This document shows positions 1-8,400 of a stretch of 11,329 bases of DNA, piece by piece. Position numbers and translations under genes: made by a program. Source of the DNA: Auxenochlorella pyrenoidosa (Eukaryota > Chlorophyta > Trebouxiophyceae > Chlorellales > Chlorellaceae). Each line of letters opens with the position of its first letter. Positions within the stretch are counted from its first letter, which is position 1. The stretch is from the NCBI GenBank assembly GCA_001430745.1, contig KQ481993.1:1786383-1797711 (forward strand), given 5' to 3'. The notes beneath the pieces are model-generated. The model saw nothing but the letters and a program-made list of their open reading frames with translations. It made no database searches and had not been told where the DNA came from.

Positions 1-318
1 CGGCGGCGGCCACAGGGCAGGGGGCGCAGCAGTCGCCGAGGCGCTCCAGGCCGCCGATGCGCATGCCGCACAGGCCCTGCCGTGCCCGCGGCACGGCGGG
101 GCGTCGGCAGGGCGTGCCAGGCCCGGGGGTCCCCGCTGCCAGCACCGCCTGGCATCTCAGCCAGCTGCTGGTCACCGGCACCGCCTGTTCCACCGCCGGG
201 CTGCCCATCCCCACGCCCGTGCCCACCCCTCTTTGCCGCCCCCCCATCACCTGCCCCGTGCCCCGCCCTGCCGGGATCTCATCGTTCTAAAAGTTTCTCA
301 ACCATCCGCCCCTTGCAG
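1..318 (+). other. Unresolved 5' part of the first gene (exon plus intron)
   Basis: The next exon begins at 319 after a good acceptor (TTGCAG) with two bases completing a split codon, so an upstream exon ending in phase 1 must exist here or before the window. Several readings of positions 1-130 are open, including an alanine-rich one (AAVAEALQAADAHAAQ, from 26). Phase-1 donors could be GTGCCC at 82 (in a different frame), GTGCCA at 114 or GTCCCC at 129. None is convincing enough to choose. The stretch from about 130 to 318 is C-rich and intron-like. Confidence 0.4.
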
Positions 319-1789
319 ACATCAACCGAGAGGCCGATGAGTTTGAGGAGCAGCTGCGGCGCAGCCGGGAGGAGCGGCAGGTGCGGCCCCAGGGCTGGGC
401 GGGCGCGTGCCACAGCGTTGACAATAATTGTAAATGTTGATAACTGATGATGACGACGGTCCTGCAAGCTCACCACCTGCGCAGTGCTTGCATGCATGAC
501 GAGGCCCAGCAGCGCTAGTGCTGCAGGGGCGCGCTGCGCGGCTGCCTGCCTGCCCCCACCGCTGCTGCCCGCGCCTGCCCGGCGTCTGTGTGCGTGCTGC
601 CGCTGGCTCGGGCCCTTGGCTTCCTCCCCGCCATGCTCCATGCAAACGTACCCCTCGCCTGCCTGCTCGCCTGCTGCGCCGCCCTCGCTTTGCAGGCAGC
701 AGAGAAAGAGCTGGAGCAATGGGAGGATGACGTGGCGGTGGCGCGCAGCCAGGTGCGCATGCCCGACAGCTGCGCGGCAGCTGCCGCGGGGCCCTGCCGA
801 CAGCATGTCGCCACACGCCCAGGCGCTTCGCCCAGGCGCAGGGCTGCGTGCAGCGTCTCCTGCCACGCTGTGCCAGCACGTGCGCCCCCGGGTCGTCTGC
901 CTTGCTTGGCGCGCTGTGCCAGCATGCAACCCCACCACCACACCACCACCACCACCACCACACACATGTCGTTCGCCCTGCACCCTGCAGGGCCAGTTCT
1001 TCCAGTCGTTGTACCAGACAAAAAAGAAGCGGCCGGTGGGGCTGAGCAGCGAGCAGCTGCAGGTGGGCAGCAGGAGCAGTGCGGGCCGAGGCAGCACGTG
1101 ATGGGCACAGCGCATCGCTGAGCCACCCGCTGCCAGGCGACCTGGGCAACCACAGCAAGAGACGCATGCTCATCCCAGTACAGTGCCCCCCGTGCACAGC
1201 CCCGGTGGGCTGCTCCGCCCCAGCAGGCGCGCCGCCTGCTGCACACCCAGCTTGCCCACACTTTTCATGTGCGCCCCCCCCCGCTGCCGCTGCAGGAGCG
1301 GGCCGCCAGGGTGGCCGCCCCCGCGCGATCCGAGCTGGGCTCCCGCATCCGCTACTACCTGTTTGCTTTCCTGGCATTTGTGCTGGCCTCCGAGGTGGCT
1401 GTCGACCTCACTTCGGGTGAGGCCTCTGGTCTGGGCGGGCCAGCCCCAGGTGCCAGCTTGCCCTGGGGCCAGCCCCCAGGTGCTGCGCCCCGGCTGGCAT
1501 CTTCTGTGTGCCAGATCCTTGGTGGTTGGGGGTGAGAGATGGTTGACCGTTCCTTCTGGAGGTTCCCCTTGGTTGCCTGGCCTGTGCTTCCCCGCCGGTG
1601 CGTTCGGCACAGGGGCCGCCAGCCTGCGGTCGCGCCGACCCTCACCTGCACCGCACTGAGATCCAGCGGCCCCTCCCTAGCCCCTGCCTGGCTGCAGACT
1701 CGCCCTCCGCCTTCCAGGACGTGCTCTACACCCTGCTGGTGGTGCTGCTGGGGGTCACGGCATTCAATGAGCGCAAGACGCTGCTGTGA
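319..1789 (+). CDS. Small two-pass membrane protein with N-terminal coiled coil (5' end missing)
   Basis: Five exons join in phase: 319-380, 696-752, 991-1062, 1296-1416 and 1698-1789, with GT donors and CAG acceptors at 381/695, 753/990, 1063/1295 and 1417/1697. The product starts with a strongly charged helix (DINREADEFEEQ, then EKELEQWEDD), which is probably a coiled coil. A basic segment (FFQSLYQTKKKRP) follows. Two hydrophobic segments come next: YYLFAFLAFVLASEVAV, and after a short DLTSDSPSAFQ loop, VLYTLLVVLLGVTAF. It ends NERKTLL and TGA. The acceptor at 1697 rather than the CAG at 1718 was chosen because only it restores the phase (g+ac gives Asp). The family was not recognised. The layout would suit a small organellar or plastid-envelope membrane protein, but no targeting sequence is visible because the start is missing. 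No TGTAA follows the stop; the nearest variant is TGTAG at 2009. Exons 2-5 are well supported; exon 1 slightly less so. Confidence 0.72.
933..965. repeat. (CAC)n microsatellite in an intron
   Basis: A run of CAC/ACC triplets with one or two interruptions lies in the intron between exons 696-752 and 991-1062, ending about 25 bases before the acceptor. It gives runs of His, Thr or Pro in the three frames, which produces misleading short open frames on this strand and Trp/Gly/Val-type runs on the other. Confidence 0.85.
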
Positions 1790-2485
1790 TGCGCCCTGGT
1801 GCCGCCCTGAGCCCGAGCCCACCTGCAGTGCTGCAGGAGCCCGCCGCCAGCCTGCCGCACTGCCCCACCCATGCTGCTGGCACGTACTGTTCGTTCGTCT
1901 TCCCTTGTGCCAGCACTGCACCTGCGCCCTTGTTGTACACTAATGGCTGGGCTGGTTGTTCCGCCGGCACGGAGAGAGGATGCTGCCCTGCTGCAAACCC
2001 TTGCAGTTTGTAGAACATGATTGATCACATTCAATGCCCCCTCAACTACAATCCTGACATTGTGAAGCGCTGGAACGGCTCTGGATGCGCCATGCCTTTC
2101 GCAACAGGCTGGGCAGGCAGCAGGCTGAGGGCTGCAAGAGGCGTGCTGCTGGCTGGTGCACCGCTGGGAGGCACCACGGCGATTGTGCACTGCCCAACCC
2201 TTGTGTGGCTGTCATTAACGACTGCTCATCGGATTTGCCATACTGGGTGGGCCAATGTCAGACGGCATACAGCAATCGTGGAAGTGTGCCATCTGGCGGC
2301 GGCCAGTCCGTGCCTGGCGCGCCGCGCTGTGTGCTGTGCTGGTGGGGAGCCAAGGCTCACCCCCGCTTAACACGGTCGTGTTACAGCCCCCCACACTCCC
2401 ACTGCCCATCGGGGGCTCCTGATCTGCCGGGCGCGCCGAACCCGAGGGCAGGCAGCCCAACAGTCCCACGACGTTCAACTCGACG
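1790..2485. other. Spacer between tandem genes (3' UTR and upstream region)
   Basis: This stretch lies between the stop of the membrane-protein gene and the ATG at 2486. Open frames exist (for example from 2017 and 2085), but they lack splice-consistent structure or recognisable motifs and are read as chance frames in GC-rich DNA. Around 2005-2060 the composition is more AT-rich, with TGTAG at 2009-2013, a possible weak poly(A) signal for the upstream gene. The only clear structure is a short palindrome at 2368-2383. Confidence 0.5.
2368..2383. promoter_or_regulatory. 16-bp palindrome upstream of the 2486 gene
   Basis: TAACACG and CGTGTTA are perfect 7-base inverted arms separated by GT. The site is about 100 bases upstream of the proposed ATG, where a dimeric transcription factor site could lie. 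Read on the minus strand it also contains TGTAA (2383-2379), but no minus-strand gene ending here was found. The function is inferred from position and symmetry only. Confidence 0.3.
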
Positions 2486-3275
2486 ATGTACGCGTTTGCC
2501 GCCAACACCCCTTGCGTCAGCCCCTACGCGGACCCCACTGCCCGCTGCAAGCGCTCCGGCGTCACCTTGGTCGAGCTGTCAGCCAGGCGGCGGCGGGCCG
2601 CGTCCTTCCGCTGCCAGGCTGCATCCCACGACGGCGCCGCCTTCGCGGCCGCTGCTACGGCGCCGGCCACCGCTTCAGCGCCAACCGCCGCCCCACTTGG
2701 TAAGGGGCAAAAATTTGCACTCTGCTGGAGCTGGTTCCACTGGATAGCTGGCCGGACCGTCACGAGGCCTCCACTCTTGCTCACCCAACTGTGCAGAGGA
2801 CCCCGCAACAGCTGCGCCTCACACCTGCCCGCCCTCCTGGAACGGCTGGTCAGACGGAGCTCAGGCTATGACCGATGATCAACTGGACAGCAGCGCTGCC
2901 GCCGACTCATGGCAACTGGACGCCAGCGCCCAGCAGCCGTCCTCCACCGGTCGTGCCGCCCGCTGCACCGCCGCTGTGGGTGCCATGGTGTCGGCGTGGG
3001 CGGCACAGCAGCCCCCGCTGCATCGTGCTAGCAGCGTCGACAGCGGGGCAGCTGCAGCCGCCCGTGACCCACCGATGCAGCCGGGTGCTGTGCTGCTGCC
3101 TGTGGCGCTGAGCCATGTCGTTCCGGCCCCGGCAGTGCCGCTGGCCGCCCTGCAGCCGCCGCAGCGCAGGCTGCAGCGCCCTGAGGGCGAAGTGTCCAGC
3201 ATTGTGCTGGCGACCCGGCTGCGCCTGGCGCGGCCTCGCCCCGTGCGCCGCATCATTCCCGGCACACGCGCCTGA
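2486..3275 (+). CDS. Unidentified protein with putative plastid transit peptide
   Basis: Two exons, 2486-2699 and 2797-3275, are joined by a 97-nt intron (CTTG|GTAAGG ... TGTGCAG|AG). The phases match (1 and 1), giving about 230 residues. The first 50 residues (start MYAFAANTPCVSPYADP) are rich in Ala, Ser, Arg and Thr, with almost no acids until later, and run into SARRRRAASFRCQAA. That resembles a green-algal chloroplast transit peptide ending near the CQA. After an Ala/Pro linker comes a segment with CPPSWNGWSDG and MTDDQLDSS, then an Ala/Pro/Gln-rich stretch and a basic C-terminus (VRRIIPGTRA). No known domain was recognised. The ATG at 2486 opens the frame, with nothing usable upstream in frame. 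No TGTAA follows. An alternative is that only exon 1 is real and splices elsewhere; low complexity makes chance coding hard to exclude. Confidence 0.48.
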
Positions 3276-3962
3276 GGCTGCAACCTCCTATGTTGCGCCT
3301 CGAAGCAGGCATACACTTGCCCTCCATCTCCTCTGCCTCAGTGCAAGCAGACCATGCCAGCGTTCCCTGCTCCTGGCCCTGCTCAAGGGCTCCAGAACTC
3401 TCCTTCCCCCTCTCCGTTTCTTCATTGTACCATCAACCACTGCTGCCACAACTGTCCCGGCCCCAAACTGACTGCTCTTCTCCAAAGTTTTCAAGCACCC
3501 AACAAGCAGCCCCCGTGTGCGCTCACCCGGCTGACATTCCAGCTCAACCCTTGTGTTGTGCCCAATACATCCTACCGCGCCTGTCCCACGACCCTGTTGT
3601 TCAGTTTTCAATGCATGCCTCGCTACACACATGCCCACATATATGGCTGCTGCCCATGCAAGTGCCACCCATCCAGCTTTGCATTGCCGCTTGCTGCCAC
3701 TCCATGCCCAACAGACCCATTCGCAAAGTTTGATGATGCTTGATGCGCTTTCCAAACTTGCCCGAGTACCCAAGTAAGGGCGACTCAAATATGGCTTTGA
3801 ACCTGGCTTTGCCCAGCGAAAACACGGTCGGGTCGAAAACAAGTCAGAGGCGGGTGCATGGCACAGGGAAGGAAAGGATGCCGACACGTTGCCGAACATT
3901 ACAGCACTGTATGCCGTGAGCGTGCCAGTCCTCAAGGCCGCTAGAGTGCCCTGCGAACTCCT
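3276..3962. other. Spacer between two convergent genes
   Basis: This holds the 3' regions of the plus gene ending at 3275 and the minus gene ending at 3963. It is clearly less GC-rich and pyrimidine-rich on the plus strand, which fits untranslated sequence. Open frames on both strands here have no recognisable motif or splice structure. An imperfect hairpin at 3723-3761 has arms GCAAAGTTTG and CAAACTTGC, with one bulged base and a loop of about 20 nt. No TGTAA on the plus strand was found, so the 3' end of the upstream gene is not placed. Confidence 0.5.
3899..3903 (-). terminator. TGTAA poly(A) signal of the zinc-finger gene
   Basis: TTACA on the plus strand reads TGTAA on the minus strand, the canonical green-algal polyadenylation signal. 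It lies about 60 bases beyond the proposed stop codon at 3965-3963, giving a short 3' UTR and supporting the direction and end of that gene. Confidence 0.6.
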
Positions 3963-5203
3963 TCAGAAGTCGCTCGTCCCCATGCCCTCCCACTTGAGAA
4001 CGTCAGGGGCGCCCTCCAGCCCGATGTCTTCGCCGCCCTGCCAGGTGGGGCAGAGCGGGTGAGTGCCGAAGTCAGGACCTGGCGCTGAGACCACAAAAGT
4101 TATATTGAATGCATGCCACATTGCTGGCTGTCGGGCTAGGCCTTGTAGCACCTGCTTTCCATCCAACCTGGTGGCCCCGCCCTCTCACCAGCACGCCGCT
4201 GCCATCATCGAAAAAGTTGAAAGCGCTCGCGGTCGGCCGCCGCTTGGCGGGCAGCAGCTGCTGGCGATGCAGGCGCAGCAAGCCGTGCAGGTCGGTTGGA
4301 GCAGTCACCGCTGGCTGGCCGCCGAGAACAAGCACTGGGGCGACTGGCTGCCGCGGCCGCTTCTGTCGGGCAGCCAGCTGGCCCGCTTGTCGTTGCTGCT
4401 GCAGTCCAATCTGCTGCTGTCCCCGCTGTGGTGGCGGCCCCGCCGCCAGGTTCTGTTCCTGCTGGTGCTGCTGCTGCAGCCGATGCAAAGGCCAGGCATC
4501 CCTGTCGCCAGCCGCCCTGCTATCTGCCTCCCACTGCTCTGCCTCCGCCTCTGCCTCTGCTGCCTCCAAGTCCAACAGCTCTGCCTCCACATGGGCCTGC
4601 AGCTCCTGCCCTGCAGGCAGGTATCTGCCACAGAGCGGGCAGGGCTGCAGCGCTGCTGGCAGGCCCACCCCAGGCTGCGGCGGCTGGCAGGACTGCTGGC
4701 GATGTTGGCCATCGGGCTGCCGCTGCTGCCGCCGTCGCTCCTGCTGCTGCTCCTCCTGCTCCTTGCATTGAGCCGGCTTCGCTTGCACTGCAGGTGCAGT
4801 TCGTGAGTGCTCATGCAGCGGAAGGGCTGGCTGGATAGGAGGTGGAGCTACGGCGACAGAAGCGGCACTGCTGGCAGCGCTGCCGCCGTCCCCGCCGCCT
4901 CGCAATAGCTGTCCATTCAGCGCGGCGAGCAGACTGCTACCACCGCGTCGTTTGGGCGGCTTGGGCAGCTCCTGCTGCTGCTCCTTCAGCGACCTGTCGG
5001 CAGCTGCCTTTTGCCTGTCGGTAAAGTGTCGCAGGTCCCTCTGCATGGTCTCGGTGCACAAGATGCAGATCGGGAAAGTGATCGAGCACTAGGGCATTCA
5101 TCAACCGCGGCAGGAAGGCCGGATGGGAAGCATCATGGTGGGCAGGGGTGGCAAACGTGTCCTTTACTCACGCACCCAGGATCTGCTGGCCATTGGTAGC
5201 CAT
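3963..5203 (-). CDS. Gln-rich protein with a CPLC-x12-H zinc-finger-like motif
   Basis: Proposed exons on the minus strand are 5203-5172 (start MATNGQQILG), 5014-4152 and 4084-3963, about 338 residues in phase. The middle exon is secure: a long frame with basic and Gln-rich low complexity (KEQQQ, EEQQQERRRQQ). It holds a single motif, CPLCGRYLPAGQELQAH, near residues 136-152 (about 4641-4591), followed by an acidic Glu/Ala helix. The spacing C-x2-C-x12-H recalls ubiquitin-binding or C2H2-like fingers, but the fourth ligand is not evident and no family is claimed. The last exon ends in a folded-looking segment (HPLCPTWQGGEDIGLEGAP, then WEGMGTSDF, stop). Both introns are uncertain. The first donor (GC|GTGAGT at 5171) is strong; acceptors at 5015 and 5039 both keep frame, and a start at the ATG at 5046 is also possible. 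For the second intron, a donor at 4151 with an acceptor at 4085 or 4079, or the stronger CTG|GTGAGA donor with GACAG|CCAGCA, all keep frame. The role is unknown; it could be nuclear. Confidence 0.6.
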
Positions 5204-5422
5204 CAGAAAGAGTACAGACTTGCAGGATTGAGCCCCGGCGGAACCCTTTGCGCTACCAGCCTCTGCAGCTCTGGTGGCAGTCAACACGCTGCCCTTTATA
5301 TGAGCAGCATCTAGTCCTTCAATCGCAAAGACAAGAAAGCGACGAAACGCAACGTCACACCACATGGCTTCTTGGCGAGAGTTTCCTGGCTCCTGGCGCC
5401 ATAGTCGCAGGAGTTTCGAGCA
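5204..5422. promoter_or_regulatory. Divergent promoter between zinc-finger and JmjC genes
   Basis: The proposed start codons of the two head-to-head genes (5203 minus, 5423 plus) are only 219 bases apart, so both 5' UTRs and core promoters must fit here. A TATA-like element faces the minus gene; no equally good TATA faces the plus gene. The stretch around 5310-5350 (CAAAGACAAGAAAGCGACGAAACGC) is purine-rich on the plus strand and AT-richer than its surroundings. Co-regulation is an inference from spacing. Confidence 0.5.
5293..5300 (-). promoter_or_regulatory. TATA-like box for the minus-strand gene
   Basis: TATAAAGG on the minus strand (CCTTTATA on plus) lies about 97 bases upstream of the proposed ATG at 5203. 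That is suitable for transcription starting near 5265 with a short 5' UTR. It is the best TATA match in the divergent spacer. Confidence 0.4.
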
Positions 5423-8400
5423 ATGATGTCGCAATCGGACTCACAGGGCTCGGCGGAGAAGCCGCAGCCGGCCGGGGCCAGCGGCAGAGCCACCGCTACC
5501 CGCCGCCAGCTGCGCCCTCGATCCGCCCAGCGGCCGCTGGTGGATGAACACCCCGAGCTGGATGCGCTGCTGGGCAGGGAGGAGGAAGGGGGCAGGGCCG
5601 GCACCCCGCGGCAGCTGGATGTGCCGCTGCTGTGCGCCAAAGTGGAGCGAGACGCCCCCGCCGCTAGCTTTGCCGCCGCCACGCCGGCCGATGAGGTCAC
5701 CGCGACAGCGCTGGCGGCAGCTGGCCTGCGCCGGCCGCTGCTCGTCCGTGGGGACGACAAGGGCGGCACTGCTGCCGCGTGCAGTGCGCTGGGCCTGCGC
5801 CTGCCGCCGGCCCAGCAGCTGACGCCTGCGGGGCTGGCAGAACAGCTAGGTGCTGACCTGGAAGTGCCCACCATCGATGTGCCCACCCAGGGCAGCGGCC
5901 CAAGGGCCACGCTGGCGCAGCTGGCAGAGTACCTGGCGCAGCGTGAGGCAGCGTGGCAGCAGGCGCAGCGGGGGGGCAAGGCGCCGCCGGCCAAGCGGCG
6001 GCGGCAGCAGGCGCAGCAGGCGCAGCAGGGCGCGCTGGCCGGCCGCATGCTCAACGTCGTGTCGCTCCCGCTGGCCGGCACCATCCTGGAGGCAAGCGTG
6101 GGGGGCAGCGTTTTCTCGCGCCGCTGCAGGGTGCTCACCCGTGTGCCCGCTGCACTTCCAGCGCCCCAGCAGCGGTGCCCCAGCACTTCACCCTGGGTGC
6201 ACATCACCCTGGCTGTAGCACACCACCACAACGCGGCCTTCGCCCTGCGCTCTGCCCTGCAGGGCGCGATCTCCCCGCCCGCGGCTGTCGAGGAGCTGGA
6301 GCTGGTGGGGGCGGCCTGGCCGGGCGAGGATGTAGAAGAGCAGCGCCCGGAGACGCTGCTGTACGCCCTCATGGGTGGGTGGACCCTGCGCTTTGCCTGC
6401 TGCGTGTGCCTCTGCCGGACAACAGCTGCTGGACAGGCGGCTGCAAAGGCTGCCCTCGGCATGGCTGTGTGGGCTGTGCGCCTGGGGCCTGCTGGGGCTG
6501 GTTGTGTCTCATGCCTCCTCAATCTGGCAGCGCGAGCAGGGGCTGACGGGCGCTGTGTGACTGCCGGCCCCATGCTGCAGGGCCCGCTGGTGTGTACACA
6601 GACTGGCATGTGGACATGGGCGGCAGCGCAGGTGCGCGCTAGCTTGCATGAGCTGGGTCAGCGTCGTGGACGTGCCAGCCCGGTGGCAGGGCGGGCGGCA
6701 GGCAAGCCCGGGCAGGCATGGCCTTGACCTATGGCCAGGCGCTCCCTGCCTCTGCGCCGCACTGGCATGCCCTGCCCGCCTGTGAGGGACCTCGCACCTG
6801 CTGGCGAAGCGGCCCCTGGTGTGGCGACTGCCATCCTGCCATGCCGCAGTGTGGTACCACGTCTGCTCAGCTTCTGCGTCCCTGCCCTGCCGCAGTGTGG
6901 TACCACGTCGTGAGCGGCCGCAAGGTCTTCCTGGCTGCACCGCCCACGCCGGAGAACCTGCAGGCTTTTGAGGAGTGGAGCAGCAGCGGCAAGCAGGCAC
7001 GTGTGGCGCGGGGGTGCTTGTGGCGCCTGCATGCCCTCCCCGCACAAATCCCTGCCGCTGCGTCCGTTATCTGTCAAAGGCCTGTTCGCCTGCTCATTCA
7101 CTTGCCAGCCTCGTGCAAGCATGGGGCACCTCCCACTCACCCCACCTTGTCTCCAGCCATCCTGGCCTTCCTCCTTCCTCTTGGGGGTGGACGGCCTCGA
7201 AAGGCCTGCTTCTCAGCAGCCTTCAGAGCGCTGCTGTCCCTCTCCTCCGCCCCTCCACCACGCGCGCAGGCCAGCAGCTGGCTGGGCGACAAGCTCTCCG
7301 GCCTTGTGCGCCTGTCTGTGGGGGCGGGCGACACGCTCCTGCTGCCCTCGGCCTGGCCGCACGCCGTGTCCACCCCCGAGCCGTCGTTTGCAGTCGGTGC
7401 GCCTCCCGGCTTGTATGGGGGCCCCCCTGTGACAGCGCGCCACTCGTGCCCCTGCTGCCCCATTTCTGCGTCCCCCGGCAGCCCGTGTTCTGCTCCGGCG
7501 CGTAACCCCCGCGCGGGCAGGCATGGTTTTACTGCCACGCTGGGCTGAGCCTTGGCTGCACAGCCCGCGCATCTGGCGCCAGCCTGCGCGCAGCCCCGGA
7601 CTTCATTCGCTCCTGCCGACCCTGTGACCCTGCGCCCCGTGCAGGCGGCAACTTTTTGCATGCGCTTGACTTTGGGGCAATTGCCGAGTGCTACCGGCGG
7701 GAGCAGCGGCTGGGCGTCACACCCAAGTTTCAGGTGCAGCCGCAGAGCGGGGCCCCACCGCCAGCGCTCGTGTGCTCACCCCAAACTGCCGTTTGGGCGG
7801 GGATGGCAGTGCGGCCCTTTGTGACTTAGGGAGCCCAGGGGAATTGCAGAGGACTGCGTTGTGCCTTCACCGCCGCCGCGCCCCGCTCCATGGGGCAACT
7901 GGCGTGCACAGGATGCATGCTCTCAGCGCTGCGCCCCGCTCCCTGCCCGACTCTGGCCTGCAGTTCCCGCTGTTCCGCCGGCTCATGTGGTATGCCGCCG
8001 AGCATGCACTGCACAGGTGGCGCCCCTGCTGCTCTCATTTGTTGTGCCTGTTTGCGGTGGCATTGTTGCGTTGTGGCGGCTGTGGAGGAAAGCCTGCCCT
8101 TATCATGCCCCCCTGCCTGATGTGTCACGAGCGCGCATACTGGTTGCCGCAACGAGCCGCGCTCTCGCCCTGCACGCTGCGCCCGGAGTCCTGCTGGCCT
8201 GGCCTGCAGCGCCCAGGCCCCTCTCTGGCCTGCAGCCCCGTGCTTGCTCACTCCACCTCTGCGCCCCTCCCGCCCTGCCTTGCCTGGCAGGCTGCGCCCG
8301 TGCGTGCGGCAGGGGCTGCATCCCGGGGCGGCGGGCATGACCCGCTGGGAGCTGGGCGGCCTGCCGGCGCTGGTCGACCTTCTGGGCGAGTGGTGGCGCC

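Noticed and set aside
440..452. ATGATGA resembling a box C of an intronic snoRNA
   Set aside because: No CTGA box D was found downstream within the intron, and no terminal stem is visible.
848..1045. Short plus-strand open frame with a polyhistidine run
   Set aside because: The His run is the intronic CAC microsatellite; the flanking exon at 991-1062 is read in another frame.
322..1377. 351-residue minus-strand open frame (and a second one from 1115 to 279)
   Set aside because: They run across exons and introns of the membrane-protein gene, are low in complexity (Trp/Gly/Val runs from the CAC repeat) and have no recognisable domain.
2085..2747. 220-residue plus-strand open frame overlapping the 2486 gene
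   Set aside because: It has no motif, overlaps the transit-peptide exon in another frame and runs through the GTAAGG donor; it is probably a chance frame.
3723..3761. Imperfect hairpin in the convergent spacer
   Set aside because: A 9-bp stem with a bulge and a 20-nt loop is too weak to call an RNA element or terminator; it is noted only in the spacer entry.
5311..6609. 432-residue minus-strand open frame
   Set aside because: It lies opposite the first exons of the JmjC gene, is Ser/Ala/Arg-rich with no motif, and results from lack of stops in GC-rich DNA.
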